NCBI GenBank assembly: GCA_963995505.1
Contig: OZ023180.1
Span: 10,177,301 to 10,241,300, forward strand
DNA length: 64,000 nt
Reading direction: 5' to 3'
Origin: Hypericum androsaemum
Lineage: Eukaryota > Streptophyta > Magnoliopsida > Malpighiales > Hypericaceae
This document shows, piece after piece, positions 51,099-64,000 of the stretch. Position 1 is the first letter of the stretch. Each line of letters starts with the position of its first letter. The translations under genes were made by a program, and so were the position numbers. The notes beneath the pieces are model-generated. The model ran no database searches, was not told the DNA's origin, and saw nothing but the letters and a program-made list of their open reading frames with translations.

Positions 51099-53252
51099 AT
51101 GCGTCTTCTCGCTGTCCTCAAGTTGGGAGCCCACAACTATTACTTGCCTTCCCTTCTCCACAAAACGCTTCACACCCACACCCAACAATCTCCCTCTCCA
51201 ATTCCCCTCACTTCCCTCCAATGTGGGACCCTCTTCCAATCCCTGACCAACTCCAAATCCGTCTCCCAAGGACGCCAACTCCACGCCTACTCCATCACCG
51301 CCGGAACCCTTCTCGCCAACGCCTACCTGGCCACCAAAGTCGCCGCCTTTTATGCTGCCTGTGGCGTGATGGATGCCGCCCGTGTGCTGTTCGACGAAAT
51401 TACTCTCAAGAATTCCTTCCTGTGCAACTCTATGATTCGCGGGTACGCCTCGTACGGTTTCCCCTTGGAGGCTGTTGCGTTGTATAGGGAGATGCTGGGG
51501 TTGGGGCGGGTGGCGGATTATTATACTTACCCGTTTGTGGTTAAGGGGTGTGGGGATTTGGGGGACCTGGGAATGGGGAGGAAGGTCCATGGTCAGGTTG
51601 TGGTTAGTGGGTTTGAGTTGGATGTTTACGTGGGAAATGCGCTGCTGGCTATGTATGGGAAGTTTGGGGAGATGGGATTGGCTAGGATGGTGTTTGATAG
51701 GATGCCTTATAAAGACTTGACTTCATGGAATTCTTTGACTTCAGGTTATGTGAAGAATGGCGATCCGGAAAAGGGTTTGATGGTGTTTTATTCGATGAAG
51801 GACGGTGGGTTGGTTCCAGATGGTGTCAGTTTGCTCGGGTTGGTGTCTGCTTGTGCAGAGCTTGGGGCGGTTAAGCAGGGAATGGAGATACATGGATATG
51901 TTCTTCGACATGGATATTTTTTTGTGAATAGGTTGTTGGGAAATTCTCTAATTGAGATGTATAGTAAGTGTAAGTTGATGGATAATGCTAGAAGAGTGTT
52001 TGAATGGATGCCATTAAGAGATACTGTGTCATGGAATTCTTTAATTGCTGGCTATGCTAGAAAGGAGGATGCCTTTAAAAGCTTGAAGACTTTTTGTCAG
52101 ATGGTTTTGGAAGGTTCAAAAAAGCCGGATCAAGTTACATATACGAGCGTTCTTGGAGCATGTAATCAGGTCACAGCTCTGCAATTTGGCATGTCTGTTC
52201 ATGCATTTAGTGCTAAAGAAGGCTTTGGTCTGACCACCGTTGTAGGAACAACACTTGTAGATATGTATGCTAAATGTGGAAGCTTGGCTTGCTCTCAACA
52301 TGCTTTTTGTGAGCTGCCCGAGAAAAGTCTTGTCACTTGGAGTACCATGATTAATGGATATGGAATTCATGGTAAGGGTAAGGAAGCAGTCTCGCTTTTT
52401 AATGAAATGATTGGCAACAACATAAGTCCAGATGATGCTGTTCTTACTTCGGTTCTGTCAGCTTGTAGCCATGCGGGAATGGTTGCTGTGGGTAAAGAGA
52501 TTTTCCACAGGATGACCAGGGAGTGGAATATGGAGCCTGCAGTTGCACACTATTCATGTCTAGTGGATCTCCTAGGCCGAGGAGGTCACTTAGATGAAGC
52601 ATATGAGATTACTGTGAACATGAAAGTTAATCCAACCATTGACATTTGGGCTGCGCTTCTTAATGCCTGTAGACTACACAGGAATACAGAACTGGCAAAG
52701 GTTGTAGCAGAAAAGGTTTTTAATATGAAGCAATACCAGGTCGGGAGCTACATCTGCCTCTCAAACATTTATGCTACGGAGAAACAGTGGGATGATGTTG
52801 AAAAGGTCAGAGAAATGGTTAGAAGGAAGGGATTGACGAAGCCTCCAGGTTGTAGCTTTGTTGAGTTGGATAAGATTGTCCACCGGTTCTTAGTCGGTGA
52901 TAAATCTCACAAGCAGACGGAAGCTATATATGCCAAGTTGAAAGAATTAAATTGGCGATTGAAAGAGGTTGGTTACAAACCTGATACAACTTCGGTGCTA
53001 TATAATGTTGAAGAAGAAGTAAAAGAAAGAATGCTTTGGGACCATAGTGAGAGACTAGCTATAGGATTTTCCCTCATTAACACAGGTCCGGGGACCATTA
53101 TAAGAATCACTAAGAACCTGCGTGTATGTTCTGATTGCCACACTGTAATCAAGCTTATATCTAAACTCACTTGCAGAGAGATAGTCATGCGAGATATTCG
53201 TAGATTTCACCACATTAAAGATGGAATATGTTCGTGTGGTGATTATTGGTAA
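51099..53252 (+). CDS. DYW-type pentatricopeptide repeat protein
   Basis: An intronless gene of 717 codons. PPR proteins of the PLS-DYW class bind specific organelle transcripts and most act in C-to-U RNA editing, with the DYW domain as the deaminase. The N-terminus (~1-50) is basic and Ser/Thr-rich without acidic residues, suiting an organelle targeting peptide. PLS repeats cover ~60-520 (for example NSLIAGYARK, VVGTTLVDMYAKCGS, ITVNMKVNPTIDIWAALLNACR). The E/E+ region follows with GLTKPPGCSFVELDK. The DYW domain (~624-717) has the zinc/catalytic HSE at ~649-651, CSDC at ~677-680, and ends CSCGDYW. All deaminase residues are present and the frame is intact. The RNA target cannot be read here. 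Its stop lies 150 bp from the stop of the convergent beta-amylase gene. Confidence 0.94.
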   Translation: MRLLAVLKLGAHNYYLPSLLHKTLHTHTQQSPSPIPLTSLQCGTLFQSLTNSKSVSQGRQLHAYSITAGTLLANAYLATKVAAFYAACGVMDAARVLFDEITLKNSFLCNSMIRGYASYGFPLEAVALYREMLGLGRVADYYTYPFVVKGCGDLGDLGMGRKVHGQVVVSGFELDVYVGNALLAMYGKFGEMGLARMVFDRMPYKDLTSWNSLTSGYVKNGDPEKGLMVFYSMKDGGLVPDGVSLLGLVSACAELGAVKQGMEIHGYVLRHGYFFVNRLLGNSLIEMYSKCKLMDNARRVFEWMPLRDTVSWNSLIAGYARKEDAFKSLKTFCQMVLEGSKKPDQVTYTSVLGACNQVTALQFGMSVHAFSAKEGFGLTTVVGTTLVDMYAKCGSLACSQHAFCELPEKSLVTWSTMINGYGIHGKGKEAVSLFNEMIGNNISPDDAVLTSVLSACSHAGMVAVGKEIFHRMTREWNMEPAVAHYSCLVDLLGRGGHLDEAYEITVNMKVNPTIDIWAALLNACRLHRNTELAKVVAEKVFNMKQYQVGSYICLSNIYATEKQWDDVEKVREMVRRKGLTKPPGCSFVELDKIVHRFLVGDKSHKQTEAIYAKLKELNWRLKEVGYKPDTTSVLYNVEEEVKERMLWDHSERLAIGFSLINTGPGTIIRITKNLRVCSDCHTVIKLISKLTCREIVMRDIRRFHHIKDGICSCGDYW

Positions 53253-53402
53253 GACATAGTTAACATAAAAGATAATAGCGCAGTTTCTCTCCAGTAATAT
53301 TCATTAAAATACCAAGTTTAGCCTCAGCGCAGAACTTGCAGGTTTTTAATGGTGTAATTACATTTATCAAAATAGCTATTTTCCTTATTGTTTCTGGTGT
53401 CC

Positions 53403-57896
<4,494 letters not shown>

Positions 57897-59289
57897 GGCG
57901 ACGGTTGTTTACGCTTAAGCTTTTTCCCCGCCTCGAGAAATGCTCCAGGGACTCTGGGGGGATTGTAATGGAGTTCCTCTTGGTGTTAAGAAATGGACAA
58001 GGGACGTGATCGTATGTGTAAGGTTTACGAGTGGCTAGCATTTCTTCACAAGCACGTTTTGGTCTGTGGTCTCATGTGCATTTGTCCCTTTATCGTTTTC
58101 TAGTATCAGTTTTTTTGTTCTTCGTTGGTTTTCCCAGGGCTGATAATATCTGACACTATTGTTAATATTTCTTTTTCCTAAAGTTGATTTATTGGAAAAA
58201 CTTGGTCAGTCAACAAAGCATTTCTTCCAGAACTAGATACTTTTCCTTATAATTTAAATTAGTTTTTTGGTGGTTTAATAATAAAAGATGATGTACTAAC
58301 AAGGAGACGAAATCCACCGGAGCTGGACACTGAAAGGGAAAGGAAGAAAAGAAAAGAACGAAATGCTGAAAAGAGCTTGATTTGTGTCGGCCGAAAATAG
58401 AAATTGGTTAACCGAAGAGCGGACGTTTAAGCCCATTCGGCCCATCAACATCATACTCGAAACCGAGATCGGTTGAGGTCCAGAATTCTAGGTTTTTTTT
58501 TAATAACTTTACTAATAATAAATTGCGAATTATAGTGTTCGATTCTAACATACAGTCGAGAAAAAGTCAAACATTGTTTACTCTTACTAATTTATACTCT
58601 ACTTATCTAGAATGGGGCCATTTTTGGGGAAAGAAAATGATTGCAATCCTCTAACTATCAAAGGGAAAAATTCCTGCCGTCTTCATCTTAAAAGAACAGG
58701 GCAGTGATTCATTTTCCTATTTATTTAATTAATTAATATTATAGTTAAAACTCCCCAAACCTTCGAAAAGGAAAATGAATCATTGAGAAAGAGTCGCTCT
58801 TCCAAAAGTTAAATAGCCACACCACTATTGTAATAGCAAGGTAAACCAAGAGCAAACAAAATAATTATACTGTAAGCTTTCTATAGCTGCTAAAAATTAT
58901 CATTGCTGGTACAAATAATAAGTTATTTGAATTTCCTAAAACTTCAATATACTTTATTATAAAACTGATAATGTTTGACTCTAATGCTCGACTAAACAGT
59001 GGGGTGCCCCAGACCAGAATTACATAACACCATGAGCATCATATGAAACAAGAAACCCACACAACCAACAGATCCATCAGAACTGTATACTCCCATTAGT
59101 TAGTTGCCATTAACACCCAAAAGCAAAAGAGCAGCTAGCTCAGAGGATTAGTCGTACCATAAATAAGTTGACTGAGAGTTACATATAATTAATACTAATT
59201 AAATTTTACGAGTAGTTTCGAATACGCAACAAATTATTCATGGAGTCCGCAATTTTGTGTGTATTGAGGTACAAAAATAATCCCGATAT
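57897..59289. other. Upstream region of the beta-amylase gene and intergenic DNA
   Basis: No gene seen. The beta-amylase promoter lies at the left side, on the minus strand. Frames at 59206-59439 have no domain. Confidence 0.4.
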
Positions 59290-60347
59290 TTTCAACACAT
59301 TTCGAGTTCCCCGGCATGGTAAGACAGTTTCCGGTCCTTCATCTTCCAAGACCGCCTCCGGTCTCTTGATTAGACGGACCCAGCCTTCTATTGTCATCGA
59401 GACGGACCCGATCTTTGGTGGGGATTTAGATTGACTCAATCTTTGGTATTATCGACAAATCCCGAGTTCGATAAAGACTGCTTTCGGTCTGAAAGAGACC
59501 GCTTCCAGTTTTGAGTTAGGTAGAGATCGCTTATGGTCTCCTCTCGATCGAAGGCCACTTATGATCATTCTTGGTCGAGACCCGTTTAGGCCGAAGCCAT
59601 TATGGGCTTGATGGAGACAGCTTTGGGCTCTAGTTGGTGGATGCCAGCTTTGGGCTCCGGTTGGTGGATGCCAGCTTTGGGCTCCGGCCGGTGGATGCCA
59701 ACTTTTGGTTGGTGGATGCCAGCTTTGGTTGGTGGATGCCAGCTTTGGGCTTCCGTTGGCAGATGCTCGCCTGTGCTTCAGTTGGTGGATGCCCATTTGG
59801 GCTTCGGTTGGCGTGGATGCTCGCTTTGGGCTTCGGTTGGCGTGAATGCCCTCTTTGGGCTTCGGTTGGCAATGAGAGTTGGATCCAACTAGGCTGAACT
59901 CGAAGCGGGCGATAAGTCCAAGCGCACCTAGGGTTGGATTGAAGCTGGCCTGATTGATTATAAAATCGACACGATGACTATTTTTATGGGAACGTTCGAA
60001 AAGGTTAGTCGGCCTAGGTTTTTCCTATTCTAGGTGGGGATGACTTGTTCAGCACGGCCACAAATTGAGATCTTCCTATTTTTATCCAGGTTTTCTATTC
60101 TAAGGTCGGGAGCTAGGTCGACTTTCTCTATGTAAGGAAGATTCGAGCAAGGAAGTAGGACATCCATCACAAATCAACAACAATCTCTACTTTACTTTTT
60201 CTTATAACACTTTTCCTTTCTGTACCCTAGTATAACTTAGCCTAACTTTAGCACTTTTTCTCCCTCTTCGTAAGGCCAACCTTGAGACGATCACTCCGAA
60301 TTCGTCTCGGATTACTTGATGTTGTTGTACCCTTTTTTTCCGCAACA
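59290..60347 (+). repeat. Diverged solo LTR-like sequence
   Basis: The right end has the order of the Gypsy-like LTRs in this window: CGGCCTAGGTTTTTCCTATT, a CTATGTAAGGAAGATTCGAG phrase in place of the TATA region, GACGATCACTCCGAATTCGT (compare GACGACCACTCCGGACCCGT) and a final CCGCAACA at 60347. The left end and target duplication could not be found. It contains a minisatellite at 59634-59870. Confidence 0.5.
59634..59870. repeat. 27-bp minisatellite
   Basis: Units of TTGGTGGATGCCAGCTTTGG plus GCTCCGG, starting at 59634, 59661 and 59688 (27 bp), then with 19-28-bp spacing to about 59870. Open frames of 80-115 codons on both strands here are repeat artefacts. Confidence 0.8.
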
Positions 60348-60988
60348 CTGTGAAATTTTTTTTTTCCCTAAAGTTAATAATATAACCCAGAATTTTCGTT
60401 TCATGTTATTGCACATTTGTAGATGGGACAGAAATATGTGACGGCCGTCGACCAGATCTCGTGGGCTTCCACCACCCCGTGATCAGAAAATACACAAGGA
60501 ATCTGCAAGGCTGTGGAAAGTTGCTCAGCTTCCAACTCCGCGAAACAGAAATGGAAGTATTTTTCGGTCGGAATGATAAAGATTTAGAAATCACGAAAGA
60601 AAATACAAGATAGAATCTGAAAATACAAATTTTATGAATGTAAAAATTATTATTGGAAGAATAATTTTTAAAATAGAATCTGAAAAATTGATGAATATGA
60701 GAGTTAAAAAGAACTGAAATGGCATTTCTGTTATCTTTTTCTGTTAAGGCATAACTTGATGAATATTTTGGAAAGAGTAAAAACTGGTAACAAGACAAAA
60801 AGAAGCAACATGGTCCCTTTTGTTCTTTTATTACGAATTAATTTATTATTTTAACTCTATTAAGACTATTACAATTTTTACCGACGGAAAGGTGGGTAAT
60901 GGCAGATCTTTGTATGGCAGATGCCGATACGAGTCTGTTCGCAATTAAGGTATTGGGTGGTTGAATCGTATAGTATTAATTAAGGATG
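60348..60988. other. Intergenic stretch, no gene
   Basis: A/T-rich. A 130-codon minus-strand frame at 60406-60798 is rich in F/S/N and shows no domain. Confidence 0.4.
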
Positions 60989-61148
60989 ATAGAAATATTC
61001 ATTCTTGTGAGTCGTATCCTATCCTTATTCTTGGGTCTAGTGTACGTTAATTTTGACTGGATAGGGCCCGACTCATGAGTATTTCTGCCACCTCACTTTT
61101 AGAGGCAGGGTTTAGACCATCCTATCCTTACTCTGGGTCTAGTGTATG

Positions 61149-61693
61149 TAGGGGTGAGCATTCGGATAATCCGAATCCGAATTATCCGAATTTTTTATTA
61201 TCCGAAATATCCGAAATTATATTTTTTCTATCCGAATCCGAATCCGAATCCGAATAGTGAATTATCCGAAATTCAAAATCCAAAATTATTTCGGATACGG
61301 ATTCGGATAATCCGAATTATCCGAATTAAAAAAATAGGCGACTCATCGTCTGAATTAGCTGATGATTCCAAGCAACATATTACTTTACTTAATAATTATT
61401 AGTAATAATTAATTAATTAAATGGTCATGGACATGGAATCTCTACCACTTTACAAAGATGAAGACCTTAATTAACAAAGATGAGGGAAAATATGAAGACC
61501 TTAATCTGTACCACTTTAAATTCTAAGTAAATGGGTTAAAAATTCGGATAATCCGAATTTATAATTTTTTTATCCGAATCCGAATCCGAAATAATGTATA
61601 CGGAAAATCCGAATCTGAATCCGAACATATTATCCGAATCCGAATCCGGAAAAAATTTCGGATATCGGATTCAGGTATTTTTGCTCACCCCTA
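61149..61693. mobile_element. hAT MITE with ATCCGAA repeats
   Basis: Perfect ends TAGGGGTGAGCA and TGCTCACCCCTA, and a perfect 8-bp duplication AGTGTATG (61141-61148 and 61694-61701). The subterminal parts are packed with TCCGAATCCGAAT and its complement ATTCGGATAATCC, so they can fold back. Non-coding, 545 bp. Confidence 0.9.
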
Positions 61694-61921
61694 AGTGTAT
61701 GTATGAATATTGTAAATTCCTACCATACACTTATCATTTTATCCTACTTTAAACCATACTTTAATTATACCCTAATTATCTTAACTAGACCCTTTTATCT
61801 TATTTTATTACTTGTAAATTGTAATAAAATTCTCAAATATTATATAATATGCTTTAGTTATTGACTCCTAAATTTGAGTTACATATAATTCTAATTTTAT
61901 TTATTGATATAATAGAATTAA

Positions 61922-63224
61922 GGACAAATTACTCCCTAGTTCCTGGTGTTTGGTCATCCTCCCCCTAGGGTTCCTGCATTTCTAAAATTCATGCTGACGT
62001 CCCCCATCTTTGGTTTTAGAAACTCTCGGGTCCCTGGCTGACGTCATCGGCTATTTTTTTCATTTTTGGTCATAAAAATGACCAAAATACCCTTACACAA
62101 AAAATAAAATTTTTTTTCTTCAACCCTTGACCAAGAACACCAACAACCAAAAATCAACCCAAAAATAAGACCAAACTAACTAAAATTAAGAACACAATTA
62201 AGAATATCAAGAACAACAAAAAAAAACTCAATTAATTGGCCAAAAAATCCCGACGAGAACGTTCTCAATTAAGATCAAACTAACTCTAATTTCTAATGCT
62301 CGTCATATCAACAGAGTCCATTAACAACAAACCCAGAAGAAAAAAAATTAGGGTTCATCGGGAAATTTAATTTTTGTTCCTCGACTTCAAATTTTGTCGA
62401 GAACCCACCACCAAAATTAGGGCATTCCAGGATACCCAAGAAGAACCCATCACCAAAATCGAGAACCCAAGTTCGTAACCAAATCGAGGACCCCATCACC
62501 AAACCAGTATCCAAATCCAGAAACCAAGTTCATAACCTAATCGAGAACTCCGACATGGCCGTTGCGGCCTCCACTAAGGTTGCTAGTCTTACCGACGTCG
62601 TTAAAACTCCTCTCCACATCGTGGGGGTTGGTACCTCGAGCGGTGAAGGCTGTGTTTGGAATCTCGGTTTTAGAATCTCGGTAATAGTGGTTTAATTCAC
62701 CGAACCCAGAAATCGATGACGGCTGAGTTTGGATACCGATGAGAGAGGGAGAGAGAGAGACAGAAAAGGGGGGTTTCTCTCGTCGGTGAGCTCAGACCGT
62801 TGTTGTTGTCCAATTTTCCAATTTTCTCTCGTCGGTTTTGTGTCGACGTCCTCATCAAAGGTTAGTTTGATCTTAATTGAGAACATCCTCGTCGGAATTT
62901 TTCGGCCAGTTAATTGAGTTTTTTTGTTGTTGTTCTTGATGTTCTTGAATATATTTTTGATTTTGGTTAGTTTGATCTTATTTTTTGGATGAATTTTGGT
63001 TGTTGGTGTTCTTGGTCAAAGGTTGAAGAATAATTTTTTTTTATTTTTTGTTTAAGTGTATTTTGGTCATTTCCATGACAAAAAATGAACAAAAGAGCTG
63101 ATGATATCAGCCAGGGACCCGAGAGTTTCTAAGACCAAAGAGGGGATGTCAGCATGGATTTTAGAAATACAAGGACCCTATGGGGAGGATGACCAATTAC
63201 CAGGGATTAAGGAGTAATTTTTCC
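61922..63224. mobile_element. Long-TIR Mutator-like element with unidentified cargo
   Basis: Terminal inverted repeats of about 370 bp (roughly 61922-62290 and 62855-63224) start GGACAAATTACTCCCTAGT on the left and, reversed, GGAAAAATTACTCC on the right. The flanks TAGAATTAA (61913-61921) and TACAATTAA (63225-63233) match at eight of nine. The words GGTGTTTGGTCATCCTCCCC and CTCGGGTCCCTGGCT link it to the Pack-MULE at 8074-9087. The centre (62290-62855) is not repeated and may be captured DNA; it includes a short frame starting MAVAASTKVASLTDVVKTPL near 62554. I cannot name a source gene. Confidence 0.82.
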
Positions 63225-63698
63225 TACAATTAATCTTCACATATTCATTATGTTTATGTATTTAGAAATTGAAAGGAGAAACCTTCAAACCATTTAACTT
63301 AAATTATAAATTTTGATATTTTACTGTTTCTTGAGTTATTATTGAATGTTGATATGTAACATATAAAATATCTTGCATTTATGTTTTAAAAATTGTTAGA
63401 AATGTCTTGCATTTAATTCAAGGATCGGACCTACAGACCATCTAGACTCCGCAGACTCTGAGGCTGAGGGTATAGGTCAAATATTGAACATTTTCAAGGG
63501 TCGTGGATAAGATATGGGTCCAACTTTCTAAACTATGGTATGAGTAAGGTCCTACCTATACCTTACCCTACCCTACCCATCAACATTCCCAGTGCTATTG
63601 AGGCAGCTCTTTTCTCTATCGTCATTTTTTTCATTGGATTTTGTGACGACTGGGTTTTTTGTAAGGTCATCGGCTGCAACCTCCGTACAATCCCTACG

Positions 63699-64000
63699 TG
63701 TTGAGACAGCGAAAATAATTTTGATATGCTTTTACTAAATAACAGAGAGATAATGAACAATATGAATAATAAGGACACACGATATACGTGGTTCGGTCAA
63801 CTGACCTACATCCACACGAGGTGAGATGATCTTTCACTATGTTATGGGGAGTACAACAGATACATAGGCTGTGACAAGGCAATCTGCCTCAAGCCTTTCT
63901 GTGTGCCTATACTACTGCACCATTGTATTTTTCCATGGAATCCCTAAACCTTGCCCTCATATTTATAGAGAGACTTACCCTAATCTGCTGTACACGAAAT
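63699..64000 (+). repeat. Start of an LTR running off the window
   Basis: TGTTGAGACAGCGAAAATAA opens what looks like a retrotransposon LTR. It contains ACGTGGTTCGGTCAACTGAC and CTACATCCACACGAGG, words common in plant Copia LTRs. The remainder lies beyond 64000, so neither size nor family is certain. Confidence 0.5.

Larger units (their letters stand above)
60989..63591. mobile_element. Degenerate hAT-like element split by two later insertions
   Basis: The flanking pieces (60989-61148, 61702-61912, 63234-63591) share the GGGTCTAG, CTACCTATACCTTACCC and CATTCCCA phrases of the hAT-like elements at 690 and 13616. The right end CATCAACATTCCCA resembles their TTGCCATCCCTA. No target duplication is clear. 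The MITE at 61149 and the MULE at 61922 sit inside it. Tentative. Confidence 0.3.

Noticed and set aside
51095..51487. 130-codon frame overlapping the PPR start
   Set aside because: Out-of-frame shadow; the 717-codon PPR frame carries all recognisable motifs.
59449..59897. Several frames of 80-115 codons on both strands
   Set aside because: Products of the 27-bp minisatellite; repetitive peptides only.

Overview
This is a stretch of a flowering-plant nuclear genome, most likely a eudicot. It is AT-rich and has intron-bearing genes with GT..AG splice sites. The gene families are plant ones: a DYW-type PPR protein, a plant class I formin, an F-box/FBA protein, a subfamily XII LRR receptor kinase and a beta-amylase. 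Dense nested transposons surround them. I cannot name the species.

Layout. 1-24,000 is a transposon landscape: a hAT-like element (690-1402), a complete non-autonomous LTR retrotransposon (2077-5770), minisatellites and LTR-derived modules (6060-7060), a fold-back MITE (7431-7628), a Pack-MULE carrying a DUF1685 gene fragment (8074-9087), and two decayed LINEs lying head to tail (about 10,690-19,839 and 19,841-22,650). A hAT inserted into the first LINE, and that hAT itself holds a LINE fragment. Tandem repeats follow to 23,870. Five host genes follow between transposons: F-box (25,016-26,356, minus), LRR receptor kinase with a frameshift (31,386-34,738, plus), formin (45,386-48,537, minus), DYW PPR (51,099-53,252, plus) and beta-amylase (53,403-57,896, minus, convergent with the PPR gene). 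A 3-kb MULE-like element with large inverted 22-bp repeat arrays lies between the F-box and receptor-kinase genes. Between the kinase and the formin, a second, decayed copy of the non-autonomous LTR element (36,608-45,001) holds a nested Copia element (39,825-44,944). 58,000-64,000 returns to transposons: an LTR remnant, a hAT MITE, a second long-TIR MULE, and an LTR that runs off the window end.

The host genes do not form a pathway: they act in protein turnover, immune-type signalling, actin assembly, organelle RNA editing and starch breakdown. The most unusual structure is the left end of the Copia element. Instead of a normal 5' LTR it has a full inverted LTR joined head to head to a direct LTR lacking its first ~31 bp, and the whole is bounded by a perfect 5-bp target duplication. 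Fold-back self-priming of the cDNA before integration would produce this. Other notable points are the intra-LTR and leader duplications of the non-autonomous LTR family, a repeat module shared by LTRs and a tandem array, the expanded minisatellite in a MULE-like family, and single lesions breaking two otherwise well-preserved host genes. All calls come from reading the sequence; no database search was possible.
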